Of a stretch of 43,661 bases of DNA, positions 34,431 through 42,756 are shown one piece after another. The position numbers were made by a program, and so were the translations under genes. Origin of the DNA: a virus; IMG/VR virus record IMGVR_UViG_3300003323_000989, positions 1 through 43,661 of that record. One strand, given 5' to 3'. Position 1 is the first letter of the stretch. Every line of letters starts with the position of its first letter. The notes below the pieces were generated by a model. It saw nothing but the letters and a program-made list of their open reading frames with translations, ran no database searches and was not told the origin of the DNA.

Positions 34431-35600
34431 TTATTGTCCATTACCGTAATAAAAGAGGTTGGGGTTAACCATGTTAGGGGTCGCTCCCAAGTCCACGTTC
34501 ACGGATTTGGTTCCTGCGTAATCTTCGAGAAGTTCAAGACGCTCTTTGTAGAGCGCATCAAACATCTTGAATTTATTGGTGTCTTTCACGAGCGACGTGA
34601 AGTAAATTTTCAGCGCGCCGTGGATAATCATGTCGTGAAAATCTTCCTGCAAAAGCGGCATCTGCGCGATAGTGTATGAAGCACCCGCCGCAGTTGTCGG
34701 CTGATTCACTATCGGCGTCGCGAGCGTGAGCGTCGTGTCGCTATTGAATTGGTAGATGGGATACCAGAATCCGTCGCCTTTCGGAGGCGTGATACGAAGG
34801 AAGAGATTGAAGTAGGAGACATCAACGTTGAGCGGGAATCCGCCTGTCGTGTTCCACGCAGTGCTTGCACCCGTGACGGCAGTTGCACCAATTGATGGAG
34901 GCGTGATGGTTCCTTTTTGATAGTCGTATGCAGTACCACCTGCTGTCCATGCGCCCCCTGATGTGTCGCCGTAGATGAATGAGAAGTCGGGGACTCGGGC
35001 TTTATAGTTGAATTGGATAAGGTTGCCCGTGGTTGACGGGATGGGGAAGAACTCGACATAGCCGTTATAAATAAAGAAATAATTAACGATGTCCGATGTG
35101 TACGGCAGGAAGTTGAGGTTGTCCCAGTCCTGGCGGCTTTGAATCGGCGCAGGAACGTACTTCAACTGCCCTACCTGAATGAAATTGTCTTTCACTTTTG
35201 AAATCATCGCAGGGATTGCGTACTTCTGAACGCCCACGGAAGAAATCGCAGTCGTTGCAGAATCAGACAGACCGCCCGTCCATGAGATAGAGGTAGAGCC
35301 GTTCGTGAAAAGCACATTGCGCTGGTCGCTGTTTGAGAAATTCACAAGCTGCGTCACGGTCGGATAGCTCCATGCAGCGGTGAGCGTTGCAGATGTAGCA
35401 CCTGCAGCCATCGTCGCAGTCGTCGTCAAATCCATTCCTCCTACCGTAGTCGTTTGGAACGAACGCTCGTTGTCGAAATATTTCTGAATTAAATAGCGAT
35501 GCTGGTCATTCGCCAACTGCTGAACAAGCTGCTGGTTCGAAGCTGCCTGGTTTTGAATCAAGGACGTGCCGAGATTTGTCAGTGTGGGGTATGATTTCAT
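34431..35600 (-). CDS. Neck or tail-tube adaptor protein
   Basis: 389 residues. Helical start (LTNLGTSLIQNQAASNQQLV) then a beta-rich body with an inserted module TSATLTAAW...TNGSTSISWTGGLSDSA (about 70-118), which is similar to part of the next gene upstream. The segment NGYVEFFPIPSTTGNLIQFN and late helix YKERLELLEDYAG resemble phage head-tail connector proteins (P22 gp4 or T7 gp11 level of function). Identity is inference from place. Confidence 0.6.
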   Translation of the reverse strand: MKSYPTLTNLGTSLIQNQAASNQQLVQQLANDQHRYLIQKYFDNERSFQTTTVGGMDLTTTATMAAGATSATLTAAWSYPTVTQLVNFSNSDQRNVLFTNGSTSISWTGGLSDSATTAISSVGVQKYAIPAMISKVKDNFIQVGQLKYVPAPIQSRQDWDNLNFLPYTSDIVNYFFIYNGYVEFFPIPSTTGNLIQFNYKARVPDFSFIYGDTSGGAWTAGGTAYDYQKGTITPPSIGATAVTGASTAWNTTGGFPLNVDVSYFNLFLRITPPKGDGFWYPIYQFNSDTTLTLATPIVNQPTTAAGASYTIAQMPLLQEDFHDMIIHGALKIYFTSLVKDTNKFKMFDALYKERLELLEDYAGTKSVNVDLGATPNMVNPNLFYYGNGQ

Positions 35601-35612
35601 ATATTCACAGTA

Positions 35613-36305
35613 TCACGTTACATTGCTCACGTAAGTGGGGATTTGCGCTTTCCTGTTATTAATTTGCGTGAGAATCAAATAGAAAGAAGTGTCCGCCAAG
35701 CCGCCCAAATCGGCATTCTCCCATTGCACGTAGACTCCATCGGTGAACGGTGATACGACTGCGTTTGCATAAATGTTGGTTGACTGCGTTGGAATCACGA
35801 CGGCGCTATAGAGCAAAGTGCCCAGATTGTGGTTGACCTGATACTGACCGACTGCTTCCACATCAACGTCTGCGCTTGCTGCTCCCGAGAGCGCGCCTGT
35901 CCAAGTGACGCTGGTAGAGCCGAGGCTGAAATTTCCCAGGCGCACATCGCCGTTCGAGAATCCGATGTAGAGATTATATCCACTGGCAACTTTGTCATTG
36001 AAAGCGGCCGTGAGCGTTCCTGATGTTTCGCCGCCAACGAATGCGGCAGTGAATGAAAGGCTCAACACGGGATGCTCAATGCTCCACCCTGTCGGCAAAA
36101 TGTATTCGAGTCCGCTGGTGAGTGAACCGTCATATGGAATGAATGCGATGTAGGTAAGAATCGGTTGAAATACGAAAGGCGAGTCCACGTTGTTGTGAAT
36201 GTGTTGCGGCACGGAAGTTACATTGAACTTGCTTGCTACCTGATTGCGCTTAATCTCTTCCTGAATTATTTGGCGGATTCGCGCTTCTGAAATTTCTTTT
36301 GCCAT
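35613..36305 (-). CDS. Tail or neck protein with inserted beta module
   Basis: 230 residues. N-terminal helix (ISEARIRQIIQEEIKRNQ), then beta-rich body. TSGTLTAAFN followed by LGSTSVTWTGALSGAASADV (about 90-145) resembles a stretch in the 389-residue neighbour. The C-terminal part has VYVQWENADLGGLADTSFYL. Predicted structural protein. Confidence 0.6.
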   Translation of the reverse strand: MAKEISEARIRQIIQEEIKRNQVASKFNVTSVPQHIHNNVDSPFVFQPILTYIAFIPYDGSLTSGLEYILPTGWSIEHPVLSLSFTAAFVGGETSGTLTAAFNDKVASGYNLYIGFSNGDVRLGNFSLGSTSVTWTGALSGAASADVDVEAVGQYQVNHNLGTLLYSAVVIPTQSTNIYANAVVSPFTDGVYVQWENADLGGLADTSFYLILTQINNRKAQIPTYVSNVT

Positions 36306-36306
36306 A

Positions 36307-38505
36307 TTATCGAAGACGCAGTTGCGCCAAGCGCCCGAATGTTGAAGAGCTATTCGTGAGCGCGTTAATAGTCACTTGGAATTGTACCCACTGAGAATTG
36401 CCGAAGTTTGCTACGAAGTAGCCTGCTAGATTCTCGTCGCTTTCGGTATTTGCAGCGCCGCTGTTCGGGAAATCTGCAAATGCAGATGTGAGATTCGTGC
36501 GCCATTTTGCGGTGACAGTTTCGCCATCTGCGAGTGGTTCAGAGAGCTTGTATTCAAGCTGCATGCTCGTGAGTTTGTCCAAAAAGGTTCCCGTTGGCAC
36601 GAAGTCAGTCTCAATGACAGCAGCGCCCGTCACCGTTGAAGCAGTGAAATCAATACCGTATGTTGCCGACGAAACGCTTGAGTACCACGCTGCCCAATAC
36701 TGTGGAGATATAGCGTTTTGGTCTACAGCAGGAATGATGACAGTCGCCACACCGTTGTATGTTGCATATGAGTTTTGATTCTCAAGGCGCAATGCGAGGC
36801 CTGTATCCTCTCCAACGAAGAAGTTTTCAGCGGGCACAAATGACCAGATGCCGCCGCAATTCCCTGCTTTGGTAGAAGTCTGGTCGAGAATCGAGAAGTA
36901 TACGCGGCCGCGAATGAATGCAACGCCGCCCCATGTGAAGCGAGGCTCGATATATGAGCCAGGCGTGCCTTCGATACCTGCGCAGTAGTCAGGTACTTTC
37001 AAGCAGTGCGATGCGACAGAGCCATTCGTGATATAGATATTGCCTTTATTGCCCGTGAATGCATACGCCATTTTGTTGACGTTAATGAGTTGTGTCGTAT
37101 TTGCTTCAGGCAATGGGATGAGGTCAGAAGGTGTCGGGTCAATCTGGTTCCATGGGTAGAGCACGTTCCCTGCGCCGCCCAAAACGAGCGTGTTGCCGAT
37201 TTCAGTCATGCACTTAATGATGTCTGGCTCTTCGATTTTCATTGCTTGCGGTTCCCATGTCATCGTTGGCGTTGTGCCGAAAAGACCGCCATTTGAGATT
37301 GGCCAAAATGTATTGAAATACTGGTTGCCTGCTGCGCCCGTTTGAATGTTGATAGCCGAGCCGCCCGTTGGCGCTGCGAATACCTGGAATGTTCCTGCAT
37401 CAGCATTCCACTCGATGTAATACACGGTATTGGCGGTAAGATTTGTTGGCTGCGTGCCTGATTGGAGCGTGAAAAAGACTGCAGGAACGCGGTATACCGT
37501 TCCCGATGTGCTCTTTTGCCATGGAATCGTACCCGAAATCAATGTAAGGAGTGTGCCCGTCGTTGTGCTTGCTGAATAGCGGCAATAGGATTGCACGTTT
37601 GAGTTCGCGAGGCCTGCAGTTGCAATGGTAGATGTCGGGAAAAGCGAGCCAAGGTATTGACCCGATGCGACATACATTTTTCCTTGGCGTCCTACAAAGC
37701 AGCGGTGCGGACTCTGCGAGTTTGGAATATCCTGAAGATTGATATTCGTAAGCTGCTGCCACAATGTCGCGGTTGAAGTCGTGCCCGCGAGATTCACCGT
37801 TTGCTTTCCCCAGAGCTTATTTCCTGACGCGACAATGAGCCATCCGTTGAGCACGGCAATGCCGCTTGGCGCGGTATCAGCGCTGAAATATGTGATTGAA
37901 ATGTCGGGCAAGAACCAGCGCACAAAGGTTGAGGGACTTGCAGTCTGTGTGTCATACACCCACACGAGACCTTGGCTGTCTAGTACGTAGTAGCGATAAT
38001 AAGTTGTCTGACCGCTGCCGCCGTAAGTCTCAACTGCGTAATCAACGGGTGTGCTCATTTCGCGCGTGAGCGATATATCTGCGGTGCATGAGCCAGCATA
38101 TGTAAAGGTAGAACCGTTGTATCGAGTCGAGAGCGTCACGACGTTCGAATTGAGGCCTGAACTGCTGAGCACGTAGTAGTTGCCATTTGGCAATACGCCC
38201 GTGTCGGTGCTATTGGCCACTGTGACCCACATGCCTACGAGCACATCCACGCCGAGCGTTCCGCCTGCTGAAGCAGTGATAGTGAAGTTTGGAGAAAGCG
38301 TCGTTGAAATCTTCGCTGCCACTGGAAATGATGTCTGCGACTGCTTGGTGCGGCCGTAGCTGCACATGACTTCGCCCGTTTCGGTAGAAATATTGGCATT
38401 CTTAATGTTCGCCACGCCTTTGTGCGGCGATACTGCAATTCCTTTTTCGAAGCCTTCAAAGACAATCTCTTTGCCAACTTCTGTCTCTTCTACGCGAAAG
38501 GACAT
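36307..38505 (-). CDS. Large tail hub or stabilisation protein (beta-propeller-like)
   Basis: 732 residues, beta-rich, with repeated strand pairs of propeller type: GWLIVASGNKLWGK, RCFVGRQGKMYVASG, GNTLVLGGAGNVLYPW, NKMAYAFTGNKGNIYITNG, GVAFIRGRVYFSI. The N-terminal FEGFEKGIAVSPHKGVANIK and the last 120 residues form separate domains. It resembles the propeller-bearing DNA-stabilisation proteins (P22 gp10 level) or tail tubular B of podoviruses. Function by context. Confidence 0.65.
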   Translation of the reverse strand: MSFRVEETEVGKEIVFEGFEKGIAVSPHKGVANIKNANISTETGEVMCSYGRTKQSQTSFPVAAKISTTLSPNFTITASAGGTLGVDVLVGMWVTVANSTDTGVLPNGNYYVLSSSGLNSNVVTLSTRYNGSTFTYAGSCTADISLTREMSTPVDYAVETYGGSGQTTYYRYYVLDSQGLVWVYDTQTASPSTFVRWFLPDISITYFSADTAPSGIAVLNGWLIVASGNKLWGKQTVNLAGTTSTATLWQQLTNINLQDIPNSQSPHRCFVGRQGKMYVASGQYLGSLFPTSTIATAGLANSNVQSYCRYSASTTTGTLLTLISGTIPWQKSTSGTVYRVPAVFFTLQSGTQPTNLTANTVYYIEWNADAGTFQVFAAPTGGSAINIQTGAAGNQYFNTFWPISNGGLFGTTPTMTWEPQAMKIEEPDIIKCMTEIGNTLVLGGAGNVLYPWNQIDPTPSDLIPLPEANTTQLINVNKMAYAFTGNKGNIYITNGSVASHCLKVPDYCAGIEGTPGSYIEPRFTWGGVAFIRGRVYFSILDQTSTKAGNCGGIWSFVPAENFFVGEDTGLALRLENQNSYATYNGVATVIIPAVDQNAISPQYWAAWYSSVSSATYGIDFTASTVTGAAVIETDFVPTGTFLDKLTSMQLEYKLSEPLADGETVTAKWRTNLTSAFADFPNSGAANTESDENLAGYFVANFGNSQWVQFQVTINALTNSSSTFGRLAQLRLR

Positions 38506-38748
38506 TTATTTTGTGAGTAAAATCACTGCAAGCCCGCAGATACCTGCAACGCCTCCCATGACGAGCCATTTTATCCATTCCTGGTTCGTTTTCAGTGTAA
38601 GGAGCGCATTCTTAATCTCGAGAATGTCATTGCAAATAATCGGGATTCGTTTGATGAGAATGGCGCGGTTGCTTTCGTCCCCCGCCTCTCCCTCGCTCAG
38701 CACTTTGCGAAATGCCGATGCGATTTGGTCTACTGTCTTATCTTCCAT
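38506..38748 (-). CDS. XhlA-like coiled-coil membrane protein
   Basis: 80 residues: acidic helical start, coiled coil (RIPIICNDILEIKNALLTLK), then WIKWLVMGGVAGICGLAVIL as a C-terminal membrane segment. This is the layout of hemolysin XhlA-type phage proteins that assist holin. It lies among tail genes rather than in the lysis cassette. Confidence 0.65.
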   Translation of the reverse strand: MEDKTVDQIASAFRKVLSEGEAGDESNRAILIKRIPIICNDILEIKNALLTLKTNQEWIKWLVMGGVAGICGLAVILLTK

Positions 38749-38749
38749 A

Positions 38750-39133
38750 TTAAGAAACTACAAATGCTTGGTGCGGCAAGCCAGAAAGCGCCGCATCAGG
38801 AGCCGTGTGATAAGTAATGGTTGTCGTCCCCGCTGCTGCGACATAGGAATAATCCCATGTGTCGGCTCCAACATCTTGAGCTTGTGGTTGTCGTCCGAGT
38901 ACCAAAAGAAAGTCTGATGCTACTGCAGTTGAAATCGTGAATGTTACATTGCTGCCATCAATCGTGCCATTGACCTTGTACCATGTGCCCGTTCCCCCGC
39001 CGCCCGCATTTTGCACGAGCAAGCGTCCGTTTGAAGGGTTGATTTTGAGTGGCAAAACTACGTTCGAATCAGCGCTTGAAACGCCGCCCGATACAGGATA
39101 GTCATTGTCATCCTTTTTGAGTGTTCCGCTCAT
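38750..39133 (-). CDS. Structural protein with one short repeat module
   Basis: 127 residues. N-terminal unit KKDDNDYPVSGGVSSADSNV VLPLKINPSNGRLLV is one copy of a module that occurs twice in the next gene. The C-terminal part (about 50-127) is beta-rich (KVNGTIDGSNVTFTISTAVA). Probably a tail or decoration protein. Confidence 0.65.
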   Translation of the reverse strand: MSGTLKKDDNDYPVSGGVSSADSNVVLPLKINPSNGRLLVQNAGGGGTGTWYKVNGTIDGSNVTFTISTAVASDFLLVLGRQPQAQDVGADTWDYSYVAAAGTTTITYHTAPDAALSGLPHQAFVVS

Positions 39134-39405
39134 ATCAAGTCTACAAGCACCGCGCCTGTTGAAGGGTTAACGAAAACGGGAATGATGGTCGTGCCATCGA
39201 CTGAAGAGATTCCAGTGCGTGTCGGCACATCGTTTTCGTCCATCTTTGAACAATTGCGGGGCGTAAAGCCAATAGTGGTTGTGGTGTCTATCATCAAGCC
39301 GCCACTCGATGCATTCAGTTTGATGCGCACAGGTGTGACGCCATCGGTTGAGGATAGCCCTATCATTGTTGGGTATCCGTTGTCGTCGTGCATCGCGTTG
39401 GACAT
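39130..39405 (-). CDS. Structural protein with two repeat modules
   Basis: 91 residues made of two units of about 40: HDDNGYPTMIGLSSTDGVTP (then VRIKLNASSGGLMID) and MDENDVPTRTGISSVDGTTI (then IPVFVNPSTGAVLVD). Same module as in the gene downstream. ATGA overlap. Probably a small virion surface protein. Confidence 0.65.
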   Translation of the reverse strand: MSNAMHDDNGYPTMIGLSSTDGVTPVRIKLNASSGGLMIDTTTTIGFTPRNCSKMDENDVPTRTGISSVDGTTIIPVFVNPSTGAVLVDLI

Positions 39406-39408
39406 AGC

Positions 39409-39735
39409 TTAAATGTAGGCAATCGTAATATCTTCGTCTGCAACTCCCGTAACGACTGTAAGTCCCGTTGAGAAAGCAACATCATAGACCAGCGTGACTG
39501 GCATAGGGCTTGCAGGTACGGTGACTTTTCCGATGACGGGCGTTGTATTCGTGAGCGCATCATCCAATTCAACCGTGGCGGTTGCCACTGGCTTATTGAA
39601 TATGACCGCATGCAGAATGCCTGGACTCGATTTCACCACGGTCGTAGCCTGGCCCGTGATATTTTTGTACTTCCAGCCAGCAGAAGCGCCGTTGTCATCC
39701 TTTGCGAGCGCTCCCCTTTGTGTCATGTCTGCCAT
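39409..39735 (-). CDS. Small structural protein
   Basis: 108 residues starting MADMTQRGALAKDDNG, which resembles the opening of the repeat modules in the two genes downstream. Beta-rich (VVKSSPGILHAVIFNKPVAT, GKVTVPASPMPVTLVYDVAF). Its first 41 nt overlap the end of the upstream gene. No named family. Confidence 0.65.
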   Translation of the reverse strand: MADMTQRGALAKDDNGASAGWKYKNITGQATTVVKSSPGILHAVIFNKPVATATVELDDALTNTTPVIGKVTVPASPMPVTLVYDVAFSTGLTVVTGVADEDITIAYI

Positions 39736-40441
39736 GATGTTCTTTTTGACTCTCTAATAATACCTTCCAACTGTCTTTAAGATTTTGTTCCCACAAGAAG
39801 AGCCGATTTTCGTAAGCATCGAGGCGCTTTTCACGGTCAATGAAAGATTTTTCCTTTTCCGTTGTAGCATCCTCGCGCTTTTGAACGCGGTTTTCTCGCA
39901 GGGTCAAAGCTTTACTTAGTATCTCATCTTTTTCGACAGCTTCTTTCATGATGCGCTTGGCATCTGTGTGTAACTGCTCGCTTTCAATGAGATTTCGTGA
40001 CGCCGTGGCGCGCTCGTCGGCAATTCTGCCGCGCTCGACCTCGTTATCACGCTCGCGCTGGATATTCGCGGCAACAGAAAGCTTCAATTGAGCATCCTTT
40101 TGCGCGATTTCTTCCGCCCGCTCATTCAATTCAGCCTCACGCTTATCAAGTGCGGCTTTTTTCTCATCAAGCGGTCGCTCTAATTCCTCGCGTTCCTGCC
40201 GTTTGATGCGCAGTTCACGCTCCAATGCATCTTTTTCGGCGGTTTTGTCGGCAATTTCTTTACCGATAACCTCCAAAGACTCATGGCGGAATTTATCAAG
40301 CTTCGTTTCTTCAGTGGCCGCAATCTCTCGCAATGTATCCACACGGGATGCGAGCTTTTTGCCCTCGTCTAATTCGCGCTTGCGTTCTTGTGCTTTGCGA
40401 GCATCAATCTCGCGGCGATTGAGTAGACGAAATTTGGCCAT
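39695..40441 (-). CDS. Long coiled-coil protein
   Basis: 248 residues, almost entirely Glu/Arg/Lys/Ala coiled coil (about 10-225: TAEKDALERELRIKRQEREE, LDKREAELNERAEEIAQKDA). It lies at the start of the tail gene block. May be a chaperone, scaffold or tail-associated factor. No family can be assigned from coiled coil alone. Confidence 0.7.
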   Translation of the reverse strand: MAKFRLLNRREIDARKAQERKRELDEGKKLASRVDTLREIAATEETKLDKFRHESLEVIGKEIADKTAEKDALERELRIKRQEREELERPLDEKKAALDKREAELNERAEEIAQKDAQLKLSVAANIQRERDNEVERGRIADERATASRNLIESEQLHTDAKRIMKEAVEKDEILSKALTLRENRVQKREDATTEKEKSFIDREKRLDAYENRLFLWEQNLKDSWKVLLESQKEHHGRHDTKGSARKG

Positions 40442-40443
40442 GA

Positions 40444-40938
40444 TTACTTTGCTTCAAGCGCCTTCTTGCGAAGCGATTGTTTGTCAGTGACCACTTGTGT
40501 CACTGGCTCTCCGTCATTATCGCGCACAAGCTTCTGCTCCGTGTCCATTTTCGGTGCATCTTTCACTTGCGGGCGAGCTTCAGGAAGCGGTGTGAGGCAC
40601 TTTTGAATGTGCTCAGTCAAATCGCTGTCGCTGTACTGCGCTGCTTGATGAATGGAATTGAAGCGCGGTGTGCCGTCGGAATTTTTTTCCTGGCTCTCCA
40701 GTGCTTTTCCCCTTTGACTCTTAAAGAACTCACGAACTGCGAGGTCTTTTGCAAACTTCTTTCGAATGTTTTGCACTTCGAGCGGCGTTGCGTTCACAAT
40801 CACCATCGGCGTTGTCTTCATTGCGGGATACAAATACTCCTTGCTATCCCATTTTCCAATAAAGTCTTCTTCCGTGGGATTGGTGAAGCGAAACACTCCA
40901 TCGAAATCCTCTGGCAGAATCGTATCGAACTGCTCCAT
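40444..40938 (-). CDS. Hypothetical protein
   Basis: 164 residues. N-terminal part FDGVFRFTNPTEEDFIGKWD and LYPAMKTTPMVIVNATPLEV reads as a folded domain; the C-terminal third is charged and helical. It follows a hairpin-rich gap after the decoration genes. No family recognised. Confidence 0.65.
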   Translation of the reverse strand: MEQFDTILPEDFDGVFRFTNPTEEDFIGKWDSKEYLYPAMKTTPMVIVNATPLEVQNIRKKFAKDLAVREFFKSQRGKALESQEKNSDGTPRFNSIHQAAQYSDSDLTEHIQKCLTPLPEARPQVKDAPKMDTEQKLVRDNDGEPVTQVVTDKQSLRKKALEAK

Positions 40939-40945
40939 GATATTG

Positions 40946-41041
40946 GCCTTTGTCAGGCATTTAAACCCCTTTTCAGGGACGATTAACGGGCAGTTAAAGT
41001 GCCCGCCTGTCCCCCCGAAAGGTCAATTCAAACAGGGGGAC
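40946..41041 (-). terminator. Cluster of four hairpins between decoration and tail genes
   Basis: In this 115-nt gap the minus strand meets GTCCCCC/GGGGGAC (41041-41009), CGGGCA/TGCCCG (41005-40987), CCCT-GAAA-AGGG followed by GTTT (40978-40967) and GCCT-GACAA-AGGC (40958-40946). T-runs are short, so they may be weak terminators or mRNA stabilisers that lower tail gene expression relative to capsid. Confidence 0.5.
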
Positions 41042-41053
41042 GAGGCCGAAACT

Positions 41054-41842
41054 TTATACGTTTACGAAGATTGCTACCGACTTCGCGTCAACGCCAGTTT
41101 GAATGGCGGTTCCGACAAAGCCCTGTGCAATCACACCGTTTTCCACGGCACCGTCAACCGCGTTTGAAGGCGATACGGCAGAGCCAGTGGTAAGTGCGCC
41201 ATCGTTCAAGCAAGAAACGACGCCCTTGCTGACGATGTATCCGTAGTTGGCCGCTGTAATCGGATACAGCGTTACACCAACGGGCTGCTGAAGAGCAGCG
41301 TTAGCGTTGATGATGACTCCGTTGCAGGGGTTAGCTACAAGGTCGCACTTCGAGTCCGAAGTAGAAAGCGCTGTGTTCGGTGCATCAGCAAGTGTTACCA
41401 CAAGTGATGTCGAAAGCGCTGCTGCTGGGTGAGATGCGATTTGCAGAGTCTGACCTTGACCAGTTCCACCGCGAACTACGAGGTAGCCGCCAGCGTACTG
41501 GTTGGCAGTGACTGCGGTTGCTCCAAGCGTGACCGTTACGGTTGCAGGAACGTTGCCGTTCGCTGAATACGCCTGAGTTGCAGTGACTGACATGTTTGCA
41601 TGGTCTGAGATTGGTGCAGGTGCAGCCATGAGCTTGCCAACGGCAAGGTTTGAAGCACCAGCAAGAATCAATCTGACCTCGCGGCCGTCTTCCAAGTCCC
41701 AGCGTGAGCCAAGGAGCGTTGAAAGAGATGTGTCAGTAGCCGTTCCGCCGTAAAGCGTAATGGTCTTCGACTGCTGTTGAAACAAGCCGTTTGCTGTAAG
41801 GGCAAGTGGGCCTGTTGCACCGCGCTGTGTAATGCGTGACAT
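41054..41842 (-). CDS. Capsid decoration or structural protein (probable)
   Basis: 262 residues from MSRITQRGATGPLALTANGL; the frame is open further upstream but would overlap the previous gene. Ala/Thr/Gly-rich beta protein (ATVTVTLGATAVTANQYAGG, SLVVTLADAPNTAL) ending AIQTGVDAKSVAIFVNV. This resembles small decoration or head-fibre proteins encoded just after MCP. A hairpin cluster follows its stop. Confidence 0.65.
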   Translation of the reverse strand: MSRITQRGATGPLALTANGLFQQQSKTITLYGGTATDTSLSTLLGSRWDLEDGREVRLILAGASNLAVGKLMAAPAPISDHANMSVTATQAYSANGNVPATVTVTLGATAVTANQYAGGYLVVRGGTGQGQTLQIASHPAAALSTSLVVTLADAPNTALSTSDSKCDLVANPCNGVIINANAALQQPVGVTLYPITAANYGYIVSKGVVSCLNDGALTTGSAVSPSNAVDGAVENGVIAQGFVGTAIQTGVDAKSVAIFVNV

Positions 41843-41861
41843 TGTTATTGTCTTTAGCCGA

Positions 41862-42425
41862 TTAAATACCGAAGTAAGAAACTCCGATAGTGCAGGCCGC
41901 AGTGTTCGTTGCGTTTGAGGCAAAGGTCAAGTAAGACCCTGAAGCCCAGCGGCGAACGAATGCTGAACCAGTGAGACCAGGCGTCGTCGTAGAGACATAT
42001 AGCTCTGTCGAAGACGTTGATACTGAAGTGCTGAGAACGACGTTTGCGTTTGTAATCGCAGCAGGTGCTGACGATGAAGTCGTAGCTGCTGTGAAAATCA
42101 AGTTCGCAAGACCTGCGCCTGTGTAAGCCGTTTTTGACGTACCTACGCTTGCGCAGTCGAACTGCACTGACTGGATGATGCGGTCTGATGAATCGCCGTT
42201 GTACAGAGACGTTGTGGTTGCTGACCCGTTAGAGCCAGAGACAGCCGCAATCGTCCAGTTAATCATGGCGATTTTTGCAGTGTTGAAGGTTGAGCCTGTC
42301 GGCGAACCAACTTGCTGCACCTGCGCTGCTGGCGCAGGAGTGAGTTCATGCACGGTCAAGCCGCTGAAAAAGCCTGCGAGCACGGCAATGCACACACTCA
42401 GGAGAATGGGATGATTGGTGGTCAT
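41862..42425 (-). CDS. Ser/Thr/Ala-rich structural protein with N-terminal hydrophobic segment
   Basis: 187 residues. Hydrophobic start (about 6-25, ILLSVCIAVLAGFFSGLTV) like a signal or anchor, then low-complexity beta (SVSTSSTELYVSTTTPGLTG). Similar composition to the fibre-like gene at 29.7-31.0 kb. Coupled to the gene upstream by ATGA. Possibly an exposed capsid protein. Confidence 0.6.
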   Translation of the reverse strand: MTTNHPILLSVCIAVLAGFFSGLTVHELTPAPAAQVQQVGSPTGSTFNTAKIAMINWTIAAVSGSNGSATTTSLYNGDSSDRIIQSVQFDCASVGTSKTAYTGAGLANLIFTAATTSSSAPAAITNANVVLSTSVSTSSTELYVSTTTPGLTGSAFVRRWASGSYLTFASNATNTAACTIGVSYFGI

Positions 42426-42688
42426 AGGACAATGTAAGCGATTGGTAGTGTTGAACTCTCAGCGTCGGTCGAAGTAATAACGACCTGACCCTGTGTGACT
42501 GTCTGCGACCAGCTTGTGCCATTCGCAGGAGTCGAACCCGTTACGGCGATAAGGACGAACGAGTTTGGGTGGATATATGCATCCGTAATGGTGCATGTAT
42601 TACCACCGCTTCCCCATGTTGTGGTGTTCACCTCTTTTACTGCAAGGGGTGGCAGTGAGCTTTGAGGTGATTGGTGTCCTGTAGACAT
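42422..42688 (-). CDS. Small structural protein
   Basis: 88 residues, beta-rich (TCTITDAYIHPNSFVLIAVT, WSQTVTQGQVVITSTDAESS). First gene after MCP. Size and place fit a capsid decoration protein. No named family. The 68-nt gap before it holds no clear promoter. Confidence 0.6.
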   Translation of the reverse strand: MSTGHQSPQSSLPPLAVKEVNTTTWGSGGNTCTITDAYIHPNSFVLIAVTGSTPANGTSWSQTVTQGQVVITSTDAESSTLPIAYIVL

Positions 42689-42756
42689 GATAGTTGTTTA
42701 GGTGCCGTGCTTTGTCGCTTTTTAGGGCTTAGGTTTTACGGTCAACTAATCAGTTA

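Noticed and set aside
42520-42545. T-arm-like sequence on the minus strand in a structural gene
   Set aside because: No acceptor or anticodon arm around it, and it is part of a good coding frame.
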